From NCBI GenBank assembly GCA_934572355.1, contig CAKTKV010000078.1, forward strand, positions 1 through 7,616: 7,616 nt of DNA, read 5' to 3'. The notes beneath the pieces are model-generated. The model did no database searches. It was not told the DNA's origin and saw only the letters and a program-made list of their open reading frames with translations. Source of the stretch: an uncultured Oscillospiraceae bacterium (lineage in GTDB: Bacteria > Bacillota > Clostridia > Oscillospirales > Oscillospiraceae). The position numbers and the translations under genes were made by a program. Shown in pieces: positions 1-6,486 of the stretch (within the stretch, counting starts at the first letter, position 1; each line of letters begins with the position of its first letter).

Positions 1-1591
1 GCTGCACCAGCTCGCAGAACTTATCAAGTCCCGCGCCGCTCTCCTCAAGCTCAAGCGCGTATATCTCCAGCGCCACGCCCGCGGACGCGGCATAGCTTAT
101 CACGTAGTAGGGCGCGCTGAAGAAGTGCGGAGTGTCGATCCAGCTCATGGCATAATACGTGTCGTTCACGCCGTCATAGTAGCCGTACTCCTGCGCAAGC
201 TCAAGGCTCAGCTCATTTATCCACTCAAGGCTCAGCTCGTCCGCCGCATACACGCGGTTTTCAAATTCCGCAAACGATGCCTGCTGCACAAAGGTCTCGA
301 GCGTATCGAGCAGGTTCATGCGCATCAGGTTTTCAAACTCGTCATCGGCGAGGCTGTCCTGCATGGCGTTCAGGCCGAGATACTGCATGGACTGCGAGAA
401 GCACTCGGCAAGATCCATCGTCTCATAGGCGTTATAGTTTACATATGCGTCGACATAGTGCCCGAACTCATGGCAGACGCTTATGATATCCTCGCTGTCG
501 CCGTAGGGATCGACGAACAGGAACGGCGCTTCATAGTCCTGAAGATAGGTCTGGAAGGACATATTCGCCTTATTATCGCGCAGCTCAACGTCCCAGAGCT
601 CATAGGTCTTCATAAAGTCAAAGGCTTCGGCGATGTCCCCGCCCATGTTCTCCGCCGCGCTCTGGAGCAGCCATTTGAGCTCCTTGTCGGAAACGTACTC
701 ATAGCTGAGCGAGCCGTAGGGATCCTGCGCCATTATCTGCTTATATACGGGGACGATGTATTTCTTTATTGCCTCGATATACTGCTCGCCCTCCTCGGGG
801 CTGAAATCGCGGTCGTAGCTCAGTTCGTACTGCATCTGCGCATAGCTGTCATAGCCCAGCAGCTCCGCCTGCTCGTTGCGCACGTTAACAAGCTCGATGT
901 ACAGTTCGCCGATCAGCGGGTTATTCTTCGCATAATAGGCCTCATAGCCGCGCTGGATATCGGCGTCCTCCTGCATGAAGTACTCCTCCAGCGTCCACTC
1001 CCTGCCGTCAAGCTCAATACCGGTGTCCGCGGCCAGAATGCGGTACTGCGACAGCAGCTCATTCTCCCGGTACACAAGCTGCTGGTACTCATCGGTATAG
1101 ACGCTCTCCCCGGAGTCGGCGTACTCCTCGCAGAAGCCATCCCAGAAGTATTCCTCCTCAAGCTTCGCGCCGAGCTTCGAGGCGGCGCAGGCATAGTACA
1201 CGCCGTCCATCGTCTCCTGAATATCATAATACGCATCGCTGCACCAGTCGTATTCAGCGGCATAGTAGCTGTCTGAAACGTCCTGACAGCTGCGGATATC
1301 GGAGAGGATGTACATCGTGTCAAAGCTGTAGTACATCGCGTAGAACTCATCCAGCAGCGCCTTGACGGCCTTGAGCTTTGTCCCGTCAGTCAGCGCCTGT
1401 TCGATCTCCTGCGCCTTGTCCTCAAACGCCTGCACGTCAGGCCGGACATACTCCATGTCGTCAAAGCTGCATATTTCCTTTGCGGTATAGTCCGCGCGGT
1501 CAAACTCAAGCAGCGAGTCGAGCACACAGCCGCCGAGCAGCAGCGCGCACAGCAGCGCGGATATCGCGGCGCTTATCTTTTTCTTGAACAT
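1..1591 (-). CDS. M3-family (oligoendopeptidase F-like) zinc metallopeptidase, putative lipoprotein, C-terminus cut off by window edge
   Basis: Reading the minus strand from ATG 1591 gives 530 open codons that continue past the left edge. Residues 1-22 form a lipoprotein signal: KKK after Met-Phe, a hydrophobic stretch, then a lipobox ending LGGC with Cys22 as the expected lipidation site, so the enzyme should sit on the outer face of the membrane. The zinc site is HEFGH at residues 374-378, with the likely third ligand Glu396 in AECFSQ. A second M3 signature follows at about 483-500, W..TPHFFSAPYYVISYA, whose His489 and following tyrosines correspond to the substrate-binding/transition-state segment of oligoendopeptidase F. 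M3 enzymes cut short peptides, so peptide processing or nutrition outside the cell is likely, but the substrate is unknown. The protein is acidic and Tyr-rich. AAGGGG lies 7 nt before the start. PepF proteins are typically about 600 residues, so some tens of residues are probably missing. The family assignment is firm; the precise subfamily is not. Confidence 0.92.
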   Translation of the reverse strand, partial: MFKKKISAAISALLCALLLGGCVLDSLLEFDRADYTAKEICSFDDMEYVRPDVQAFEDKAQEIEQALTDGTKLKAVKALLDEFYAMYYSFDTMYILSDIRSCQDVSDSYYAAEYDWCSDAYYDIQETMDGVYYACAASKLGAKLEEEYFWDGFCEEYADSGESVYTDEYQQLVYRENELLSQYRILAADTGIELDGREWTLEEYFMQEDADIQRGYEAYYAKNNPLIGELYIELVNVRNEQAELLGYDSYAQMQYELSYDRDFSPEEGEQYIEAIKKYIVPVYKQIMAQDPYGSLSYEYVSDKELKWLLQSAAENMGGDIAEAFDFMKTYELWDVELRDNKANMSFQTYLQDYEAPFLFVDPYGDSEDIISVCHEFGHYVDAYVNYNAYETMDLAECFSQSMQYLGLNAMQDSLADDEFENLMRMNLLDTLETFVQQASFAEFENRVYAADELSLEWINELSLELAQEYGYYDGVNDTYYAMSWIDTPHFFSAPYYVISYAASAGVALEIYALELEESGAGLDKFCELVQ

Positions 1592-1615
1592 ACTCTTTCC
1601 CCTTGGCAGTTTTCT

Positions 1616-1647
1616 TTTATTCTAACATACATTCTGCCTCCGTGAAA
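1616..1647 (-). promoter_or_regulatory. Candidate extended -10 promoter of the M3 peptidase gene
   Basis: On the minus strand TG-T-TAGAAT lies with the -10 hexamer at 1624-1619 and the TG at 1627-1626, an extended -10 arrangement. A weak -35 (TTTCAC, 1647-1642) sits 17 nt upstream. Transcription would start near 1611, about 20 nt before the start codon. The element lies between the copA terminator and the peptidase gene, so the peptidase is probably transcribed on its own. Prediction from sequence only. Confidence 0.5.
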
Positions 1648-1649
1648 GT

Positions 1650-1691
1650 GGAAAATCAAAAAATGCCGCCGCGGGAAAACCGCGGCGGCAT
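1650..1691 (-). terminator. Rho-independent terminator of the csoR-copA operon
   Basis: A perfect 12-bp GC-rich stem (arms 1663-1674 and 1680-1691, ATGCCGCCGCGG pairing with CCGCGGCGGCAT) encloses a 5-nt loop. On the minus strand it starts about 18 nt after the copA stop codon and is followed by TTTTTGATTTTC at 1662-1651. The T-tract on this side only makes it a minus-strand terminator. Confidence 0.9.
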
Positions 1692-1709
1692 TGGCTGTTT
1701 ATTAGCTTT

Positions 1710-1916
1710 TTACTCTATCCCGTGGACGGTGTAGCCCTTGTCCTCGACGGCGGCCTTGAGCTTGGCGTCGTCAAGCACTGCGCCGGTCACGACGGCGGTA
1801 CCCGCGGTGTGGCTGACCTCCGCGCTCTCAACGCCGTCTATGGCTTCGAGAGCTTTCTTCACAGTCGCCTCGCAGTGGGGGCACATCATGCCTTCGATCT
1901 TCATGGTCTTTGTCAT
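1710..1916 (-). CDS. Possible internally initiated CopZ-like copper chaperone (C-terminal domain of CopA)
   Basis: Codon 775 of copA is an ATG at 1916 in the same frame, preceded by a consensus AGGAGG (1930-1925) with an 8-nt spacer. Starting there gives a 68-residue protein beginning [20 protein letters not shown], which is a complete heavy-metal-associated domain with the CxxC copper site and the usual length of a stand-alone CopZ. Such proteins carry Cu(I) in the cytoplasm to CopA and to copper sensors. The encoded domain and the ribosome binding site are seen directly; that free protein is made is an inference. The alternative is that the site is a relic of a former separate copZ gene fused to copA, or that GAGGAGGAA simply encodes the Glu-rich linker. 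Confidence 0.45.
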   Translation of the reverse strand: MTKTMKIEGMMCPHCEATVKKALEAIDGVESAEVSHTAGTAVVTGAVLDDAKLKAAVEDKGYTVHGIE

Positions 1917-4238
1917 TGCCTTTTCCTCCTCAGTTTTTGTGTTCTCAATGACCGTGCTTTCAGCCGCACGGTGCTTTATTTTTCTGTCGCGCTTGGGGTT
2001 ATGGATATCCAGCAGGTTGAGCCGCAGCGCGTTCGACACGACGCAGAAGCTCGACAGGCTCATTGCCGCCGCGGCAAACATCGGGTCGAGGTTCAGGCCG
2101 ATACCGCTGAGTACGCCCGCCGCGATGGGAATGCCGATGGTATTATAGAAGAACGCCCAGAACAGGTTCTCATGGATGTTGCGCAGCGTGGCGCGGCTGA
2201 GGCGTATCGCCGCGGCGACGTCGAGCAGACTCCCGCGCGCAAGCACGATATCCGCCGCGTCAACGGCGATGTCAGCTCCCGCGCCTATCGCTATGCCGAC
2301 GTCCGCCCTTGTGAGCGCGGGCGCGTCGTTTATACCGTCGCCGACCATGGCGGTGCTGCCCTTTGAGCACAGCTCGCGCACGACGGCTTCCTTGCCGTCA
2401 GGCAGGACGCCCGCGATGACCCGGTCGACGCCGACCTGACGGCCTATCGCCTCGGCGGTGCGCTGGTTGTCGCCGGTAAGCATGACGACGTTTATGCCCA
2501 TGTTCTTGAGCTCCGCGACCGCCTGCGGGCTGTCGGGCTTTATCACGTCCGCCACGGCGATTATGCCGAGCAGACTGTCACCGCGGCAGAAGAACAGCGG
2601 CGTCTTGCCCTCGGCGGCAAGCTCCCCGGCTCTCGCCTCGAGCGGCGCGGGGATATTGATGCGCTCCTTCACGGCCTTGAGGCTGCCGCCGAGCGCCTCG
2701 GCGCCGTCTATCTCGGCGCGCACTCCGCTTCCCGGCAGCGCCGTGAAGCCGTCTATAGCACCGGGCTCTATGCCGCGGCTCTGCGCGCCGCTGAGCACCG
2801 CCTTCGCGAGCGGGTGCTCGCTGCGGCTCTCAAGGGTCGCGGCAAAGCGCAGGAGCTCTTCTTCCCCTATTCCATCAGCTGTTATTACGTCCGTCATCTC
2901 CGGAGTACCGGCGGTGATGGTGCCGGTCTTGTCGAGCACGACGGTCTCGACCTTGCCGGCGGCCTCCATTGAGACGGCGGTCTTGAAGAGTATCCCGTGC
3001 TTTGCGCCCATGCCGTTGCCGACCATGATCGCAACGGGCGTCGCAAGGCCGAGGGCGCAGGGGCAGCTGATAACGAGCACGGATATACCGCGCGCGAGCG
3101 CAAATCCCACGCTCCTGCCGAGCAGCAGCCATACGACGAAGGTGATTACCGCAATGGATATGACTGTCGGGACGAACACGCCGGAGACCTTATCGGCGAT
3201 CTTTGCTATCGGCGCTTTTGTCGCGGAGGCTTCGCTGACCATTTTTATGATTTGGCTGAGGGTCGTGTCCTCGCCGACGCGCAGCGCGCGGCAGCGGATA
3301 TAGCCGGTCTGGTTCACGGTCGCGGCGGAGACCTGATCCCCCTCGACCTTGTCGACAGGGATGCTCTCGCCGGTCAGTGCCGATTCATCGACCGTGCTGC
3401 CGCCCCGGATGACAACGCCGTCAACAGGGATGCTCTCGCCCGGGCGCACAGCAAAAATATCGTCCTTCTTGAGCTGCTCTATCGGTATCTCTCGCTCGGT
3501 ATCGCCCTCGACGATCGTGGCGGTCTTGGGCGAGAGCTTCATGAGCCCGCGCAGGGCGTCGGTCGTCTTGCCCTTGGCGCGCGCCTCGAGCATCTTGCCG
3601 ACGGTGATGAGCGTCAGGATCATGGCGGCGGACTCAAAGTAGAAGTCCATCATGCAGCGCATGACGGCTTCCTCATCCCCGCGCACCTGAGCGCCGGTCA
3701 TGGCGAATAGCGCATAGGTGCTGTAGATAAACGCAGCGCTGGAGCCGAGGGCAACGAGCGTATCCATATTCGGCGCGCGGTGCATGAGCCCCTTGAAGCC
3801 GCTGATGAAGAACTTCTGGTTGATGACCATAATGATCACCGTCAGCAGCAGCTGCGTCAGCCCCATTGCGACATGGTTGCCGTCATAGAACTTCGGCAGC
3901 GGCCAACCCCACATCATGTGCCCCATCGAGAAATACATCAGCACGAGCAGGAAGCCGAGCGACGCGAAGAGCCTGCGCTTCAGCACCGGCGTGTCATGGT
4001 CGGCAAGCGCGTCCTCCTCGGCAGCGCTGCTCTTCTGCGCGCCCTTGACGGATGCGCCGTAGCCCGCATCCTGCACGGCCTTGATGATCGCGTCGGGCGA
4101 AGCCGAACCGTCGACCATCATTGAATTTGTCAGCAGGCTGACCGAGCAGCTGTCCACCCCCGGCAGTCCCGACACCGCCTTTTCGACTCTGGCAGAGCAG
4201 GCGGCGCAGCTCATGCCTGTCACTTCATACTGTGTCAT
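1710..4238 (-). CDS. copA: Copper-exporting P1B-type ATPase CopA with N- and C-terminal heavy-metal-binding domains
   Basis: This 842-residue membrane ATPase exports Cu(I) from the cytoplasm. Order of parts: N-terminal metal-binding domain with CAAC (Cys11, Cys14); membrane helices at about 90-110, 124-143, 161-180 and 198-218; actuator domain with TGES (289-292); helices at about 352-373 and 384-404, the second carrying the CPC ion-binding motif (392-394); phosphorylation motif DKTGT (436-440), HP motif (His475-Pro476), TGDN (588-591) and GDGIND (633-638); last two helices with Tyr698-Asn699 and MSLSS (726-730). CPC, YN and MxxSS together mark the Cu(I)-specific P1B-1 class. After a charged linker (about 745-774) comes a second metal-binding domain with CPHC (Cys786, Cys789), closely like CopZ. 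The frame is open up to 4295, but I chose ATG 4238 because the protein then begins like other CopA proteins and AAGGG stands upstream. ATG 4271, overlapping the csoR stop as ATGA, is an alternative that adds 11 residues. Second gene of the csoR operon. Confidence 0.96.
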   Translation of the reverse strand: MTQYEVTGMSCAACSARVEKAVSGLPGVDSCSVSLLTNSMMVDGSASPDAIIKAVQDAGYGASVKGAQKSSAAEEDALADHDTPVLKRRLFASLGFLLVLMYFSMGHMMWGWPLPKFYDGNHVAMGLTQLLLTVIIMVINQKFFISGFKGLMHRAPNMDTLVALGSSAAFIYSTYALFAMTGAQVRGDEEAVMRCMMDFYFESAAMILTLITVGKMLEARAKGKTTDALRGLMKLSPKTATIVEGDTEREIPIEQLKKDDIFAVRPGESIPVDGVVIRGGSTVDESALTGESIPVDKVEGDQVSAATVNQTGYIRCRALRVGEDTTLSQIIKMVSEASATKAPIAKIADKVSGVFVPTVISIAVITFVVWLLLGRSVGFALARGISVLVISCPCALGLATPVAIMVGNGMGAKHGILFKTAVSMEAAGKVETVVLDKTGTITAGTPEMTDVITADGIGEEELLRFAATLESRSEHPLAKAVLSGAQSRGIEPGAIDGFTALPGSGVRAEIDGAEALGGSLKAVKERINIPAPLEARAGELAAEGKTPLFFCRGDSLLGIIAVADVIKPDSPQAVAELKNMGINVVMLTGDNQRTAEAIGRQVGVDRVIAGVLPDGKEAVVRELCSKGSTAMVGDGINDAPALTRADVGIAIGAGADIAVDAADIVLARGSLLDVAAAIRLSRATLRNIHENLFWAFFYNTIGIPIAAGVLSGIGLNLDPMFAAAAMSLSSFCVVSNALRLNLLDIHNPKRDRKIKHRAAESTVIENTKTEEEKAMTKTMKIEGMMCPHCEATVKKALEAIDGVESAEVSHTAGTAVVTGAVLDDAKLKAAVEDKGYTVHGIE
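1925..1930 (-). promoter_or_regulatory. Internal consensus Shine-Dalgarno sequence within copA
   Basis: AGGAGG lies on the minus strand 8 nt before the in-frame ATG at 1916, inside the region coding for the linker between the last CopA helix and the C-terminal metal-binding domain. It is at least as good as the ribosome binding site of ridA in this window and better than the one before copA itself. Confidence 0.55.
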
Positions 4239-4267
4239 TTGCTTGTATCCCTTCTTTTGACCGCAGC

Positions 4268-4573
4268 TCATTTCATGAGCTTCTGGAGCGTACACACCAG
4301 CTCGTCTATGACCTCGTCCTTGCCGTCACGTATATCATTGACGACGCAGGAGCGGATATGGCTGGCAAGCAGCTCCTTATTGAATGCGTTCACCGCCGCG
4401 TTCACCGCCGCGGACTGGACAAGGATATCCGGGCAGTAGGCCCCGTTTTCGACCATGCCCTTGATGCCCCTGATCTGCCCCTCGATGCGGTTCAGGCGGT
4501 TCATCAGCGCTTTATACTCCTCCGGTGAACGCTCCTTGTGCCGCTCACAGCAGCAGCATCTTTTATCTTCCAT
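4268..4573 (-). CDS. csoR: Copper-sensing transcriptional repressor CsoR
   Basis: A small all-helical repressor of the CsoR/RcnR family (DUF156 fold). [18 protein letters not shown] is the family's first-helix signature. With numbering from the first Met (4576), the Cu(I) ligands are all present: Cys48 in AYCPDIL, then His73 and Cys77 in HIRSC. The family binds DNA without copper and releases it when Cu(I) binds, and the two operator palindromes just upstream fit autoregulation of csoR-copA. Two adjacent ATG codons are possible, 4576 (102 residues) and 4573 (101 residues). I prefer 4573 because GAGG then has 7 nt of spacing instead of 4. The N-terminus has an uncommon run of four cysteines (7-10) followed by His13. 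The stop codon overlaps a possible copA start as ATGA, so the two genes are co-transcribed and probably translationally coupled. Confidence 0.95.
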   Translation of the reverse strand: MEDKRCCCCERHKERSPEEYKALMNRLNRIEGQIRGIKGMVENGAYCPDILVQSAAVNAAVNAFNKELLASHIRSCVVNDIRDGKDEVIDELVCTLQKLMK

Positions 4574-4589
4574 CATTTCACCTCTTCAC

Positions 4590-4606
4590 ATACCCCCTTG
4601 GGGTAT
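4590..4606. promoter_or_regulatory. CsoR operator, proximal site
   Basis: ATACCCC-CTT-GGGGTAT is a 7+3+7 palindrome of the G/C-tract type bound by CsoR proteins. It covers the predicted transcription start (about 4604) and the first bases of the csoR leader. It is the exact reverse complement of the distal site, so together they form a larger inverted repeat with a 9-nt spacer. Binding is inferred from the match and from its place next to csoR. Confidence 0.85.
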
Positions 4607-4610
4607 CTTG

Positions 4611-4639
4611 AATATATACCCCAAGGGGGTATTTGTCAA
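4611..4639 (-). promoter_or_regulatory. Promoter of the csoR-copA operon
   Basis: On the minus strand a consensus -35 TTGACA (4639-4634) is followed by exactly 17 nt and a -10 TATATT (4616-4611), placing the transcription start near 4604. The spacer is filled almost entirely by a CsoR-type palindrome, so a bound repressor should exclude RNA polymerase. Confidence 0.88.
4616..4632. promoter_or_regulatory. CsoR operator, distal site within the promoter spacer
   Basis: ATACCCC-AAG-GGGGTAT is a second 7+3+7 palindrome. It occupies the spacer between the -35 and -10 hexamers and touches the first base of the -10. Its centre is 26 bp from that of the proximal site, about two and a half helical turns, so two CsoR tetramers could bind on roughly opposite faces. 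Confidence 0.85.
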
Positions 4640-4659
4640 TAGGCTTACGGATATTATTT

Positions 4660-4707
4660 CCGATAAAATTACAAAAATCCGCAGACGGCGCATGACCGTC
4701 TGCGGAT
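4660..4707 (-). terminator. Rho-independent terminator of ridA
   Basis: A perfect 12-bp stem (arms 4677-4688 and 4696-4707, ATCCGCAGACGG with CCGTCTGCGGAT) has a 7-nt loop. It begins 18 nt after the ridA stop on the minus strand and is followed by TTTTTGTAATTTTATCG. It separates ridA from the copper operon promoter. Confidence 0.88.
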
Positions 4708-4725
4708 CGTACTAAACGCTGTTAC

Positions 4726-5103
4726 TTAAAGCTGGGCAATGACCTCTATCTCAACAAGAGCGTCCTTCGGGATCCTCGCTACCTCAACTGCGCTGCGTGC
4801 GGGGTAGCGACCTTCGGTGAAGAAGGTGCCGTACACAGCGTTCATCGCAGCGAAGTTATTCATATCCGAGAGAAAAACCGTGGTCTTGACGACGCTGTCC
4901 ATCGTGCCGCCCGCGGCCTCAAGGATGCTCCTGACATTGGTAAGGGACTGTCTGGTCTGTGCCTCTATCCCCTCGGGGAACTTCCCGGTCTTGGGATCAA
5001 GCGGGATCTGCCCTGAAACAAAAAGCATGTCCCCAACGCGCACGGCCTGAGAATACGGGCCTATCGCGCCGGGAGCCTTATCGGTGCTTATCGGTCTTTT
5101 CAT
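4726..5103 (-). CDS. ridA: RidA family enamine/imine deaminase
   Basis: A 125-residue cytoplasmic protein of the RidA (YjgF/YER057c/UK114) family, usual length. Members hydrolyse reactive enamines and imines such as 2-aminoacrylate, released by PLP-dependent dehydratases, to 2-keto acids and ammonia, and normally act as trimers. Family features: APGAIGPYSQAV (10-21), LFVSGQIPLDP (27-37), the catalytic-site arginine Arg103 within YPARSAVEVARIPKDALVEIE, and Glu120. ATG 5103 is chosen because AGGAGG (5117-5112) precedes it by 8 nt and a good promoter lies just upstream. An earlier in-frame ATG at 5145 falls inside that promoter and is unlikely. Transcribed alone: own promoter, own terminator, divergent from the KamA-family gene. 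True RidA rather than a Rid2-7 paralogue is likely because the arginine is kept. Confidence 0.95.
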   Translation of the reverse strand: MKRPISTDKAPGAIGPYSQAVRVGDMLFVSGQIPLDPKTGKFPEGIEAQTRQSLTNVRSILEAAGGTMDSVVKTTVFLSDMNNFAAMNAVYGTFFTEGRYPARSAVEVARIPKDALVEIEVIAQL

Positions 5104-5135
5104 TGAGCTTACCTCCTGTTTGCTTTGATGGTAGT

Positions 5136-5164
5136 ATTTTATCATCGCTGCTTCCGCATGTCAA
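5136..5164 (-). promoter_or_regulatory. Promoter of ridA
   Basis: On the minus strand TTGACA (5164-5159), a 17-nt spacer and TAAAAT (5141-5136) form a near-consensus housekeeping sigma promoter. Transcription would begin near 5129, leaving a 5' leader of about 26 nt with the ribosome binding site. This supports the 5103 start codon. Confidence 0.85.
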
Positions 5165-5288
5165 TCAGGCGTGCAATTTTCCGTTTTAGTTGTATGTCGT
5201 TTATTGTTTCGCATTTCAATTTTCTTGTATTACCCGTGTATTTGCTGAATCTTTTCGGTTTATTTACGCAAAATCTTATTTTTGCTTC
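5165..5288. other. AT-rich divergent intergenic region, no gene seen
   Basis: The spacer between the ridA promoter and the KamA-family promoter is clearly more AT-rich than the flanking genes. No convincing reading frame, RNA gene or riboswitch-like fold is visible. A short possible hairpin (arms GCAAAA 5268-5273 and TTTTGC 5280-5285) is weak and may be chance. Confidence 0.5.
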
Positions 5289-5317
5289 TTTCCATTTTTG
5301 TTGAATTATGTTAGAAT
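5289..5317 (+). promoter_or_regulatory. Candidate promoter of the KamA-family gene
   Basis: TG-T-TAGAAT (TG 5309-5310, -10 hexamer 5312-5317) is an extended -10 element with a weak -35 (TTTCCA, 5289-5294) at 17 nt. The start would be near 5324 with a leader of about 38 nt. An alternative is TATATT at 5322-5327 with TTGTTG at 5298-5303 (18-nt spacer). The sequence around the first candidate is repeated in front of the M3 peptidase gene. Confidence 0.5.
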
Positions 5318-5361
5318 AAAGTATATTTCAACCGTCAACTAATGAAAGGAAGGTACAGTAT

Positions 5362-6471
5362 ATGAGCTGGCAGGACGAACTGAGCAAAGGAATACGGACC
5401 GCGGAGCAGCTCGCGGAATACATGGGCTGGGATCAGGAGAAGCTTGAAGCGTGCAGACAGATAGCAGAGCGCTACCCGATGATGATAACGCCGTATTATC
5501 TCTCACTTGTGAACAAGGACGATCCTGACGATCCGATAGCGCGCATGTGCATCCCCTCGGCGGATGAGTTTGTGCCGGGCGGCTCGTTCGACACTAGCGG
5601 CGAGGCTTCGAACACGAAGCTTGAGGGCTTGCAGCACAAGTATAAGCGCACCGTCCTGCTGCTCTCGACGAACCAGTGCGCGATGTACTGCCGCCACTGC
5701 TTCCGCAAAAGGCTTGTCGGCCTGAGCAATGAAGAGCTCAACAAGCGCGTCGACGAGGTCGTCGAATACGTCGGCAGCCACCCGGAGATAAACAACGTGC
5801 TCATCTCAGGCGGGGACTCGCTGCTGAACCCAAACCATATCATCGAGCGCTACCTGCGCGAGCTGTCGGCGATAGACCATCTTGACTTCATCCGCTTCGG
5901 CTCACGTCTGCCGGTCACGCTGCCCGAGCGCATCTACGGCGACGGCGAGCTCCTTGATATGCTCGATGAATACTCGGACATAAAGACGATCTACGTCGTC
6001 ACACAGTTCAACCATCCGCGTGAGCTTACACCGGAGGCGCTGTGCGCGGTGCGCGCGCTGCTCGACCGCGGCGTACAGGTGCGCAACCAGACCGTACTGC
6101 TGCGCGGCGTCAACGATTCGCCGGAGGTGCTCGGCGGGCTCTTCGCCGGGCTCACGCGCGCAGGAATTTCGCCGTATTACATATTCCAGTGCCGCCCTGT
6201 CACCGGTGTGCAGAACCGTTTTCAGGTGCCGCTGCTCGACGGCATCAGGATCGTCGACGAGGCAAAGGGGCTCCAGAACGGCTTCGGCAAGGGCGTGCGC
6301 TACGCGATGAGCCACCCGCGCGGCAAAATCGAGATCATCGGCACGCTCCCCGACGGGCAGACGATATTCAAATTCCACCAGAACAAATACCCCGAGGACG
6401 CATCGCGCATTTTCACCCGCACGCTCACTCCCGAAAGCCGCTGGCTCGATGATGAGCTGAATCCGATTTGA
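5362..6471 (+). CDS. KamA-family (lysine 2,3-aminomutase-related) radical SAM/PLP protein
   Basis: A 369-residue protein of the lysine 2,3-aminomutase superfamily, probably cytoplasmic. Known members use S-adenosylmethionine, a 4Fe-4S cluster and PLP to move an amino group between alpha and beta carbons. The cluster motif is CAMYCRHC (Cys106, Cys110, Cys113), followed by RKRLVG as in the family; Arg115 matches the arginine that holds the substrate carboxylate. SGGDSL (149-154) is the SAM-binding region. Lys322 in SHPRGKIEI aligns with the PLP-binding lysine of the PGGGGK motif, with a shortened loop. By my alignment the two aspartates that recognise the lysine side chain (Asp293 and Asp330 of the clostridial enzyme) are replaced by Arg278 (QCRPVTG) and Ser317. 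It is shorter than true lysine 2,3-aminomutase (about 416). I therefore do not call it kamA; the substrate is unknown. GGAAGG lies 8 nt before ATG 5362. It appears monocistronic, divergent from ridA and ending at a hairpin terminator. Confidence 0.88.
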   Translation: MSWQDELSKGIRTAEQLAEYMGWDQEKLEACRQIAERYPMMITPYYLSLVNKDDPDDPIARMCIPSADEFVPGGSFDTSGEASNTKLEGLQHKYKRTVLLLSTNQCAMYCRHCFRKRLVGLSNEELNKRVDEVVEYVGSHPEINNVLISGGDSLLNPNHIIERYLRELSAIDHLDFIRFGSRLPVTLPERIYGDGELLDMLDEYSDIKTIYVVTQFNHPRELTPEALCAVRALLDRGVQVRNQTVLLRGVNDSPEVLGGLFAGLTRAGISPYYIFQCRPVTGVQNRFQVPLLDGIRIVDEAKGLQNGFGKGVRYAMSHPRGKIEIIGTLPDGQTIFKFHQNKYPEDASRIFTRTLTPESRWLDDELNPI

Positions 6472-6486
6472 ATCACGAATATATCG

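Noticed and set aside
125..1276. A 383-codon plus-strand open frame
   Set aside because: It lies antisense to the M3 peptidase, whose HEFGH, PHFF and lipobox motifs are unmistakable. The frame's Leu/Val/Ile/His-rich translation has no family features; long antisense frames are common in GC-rich genes.
2458..3710. Plus-strand open frames of 281 and 237 codons within copA
   Set aside because: They are antisense to the intact copA reading frame with all P-type ATPase motifs, have low-complexity translations rich in Ser, Ala and Arg, and I see no ribosome binding site for them.
5165..5361. A riboswitch or small RNA in the AT-rich spacer before the KamA-family gene
   Set aside because: I could find only a weak 6-bp hairpin and no conserved riboswitch core or terminator/antiterminator pair.
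5902..6378. A 158-codon minus-strand open frame within the KamA-family gene
   Set aside because: It is a shadow of the plus-strand gene, rich in Arg, Ala and Val, with no recognisable domain.
5362..6471. Calling this gene kamA (lysine 2,3-aminomutase) or epmB
   Set aside because: The lysine-recognising aspartates are not at their expected positions and the length is short for KamA; nothing in the context (no EF-P or lysine fermentation genes) supports either name.
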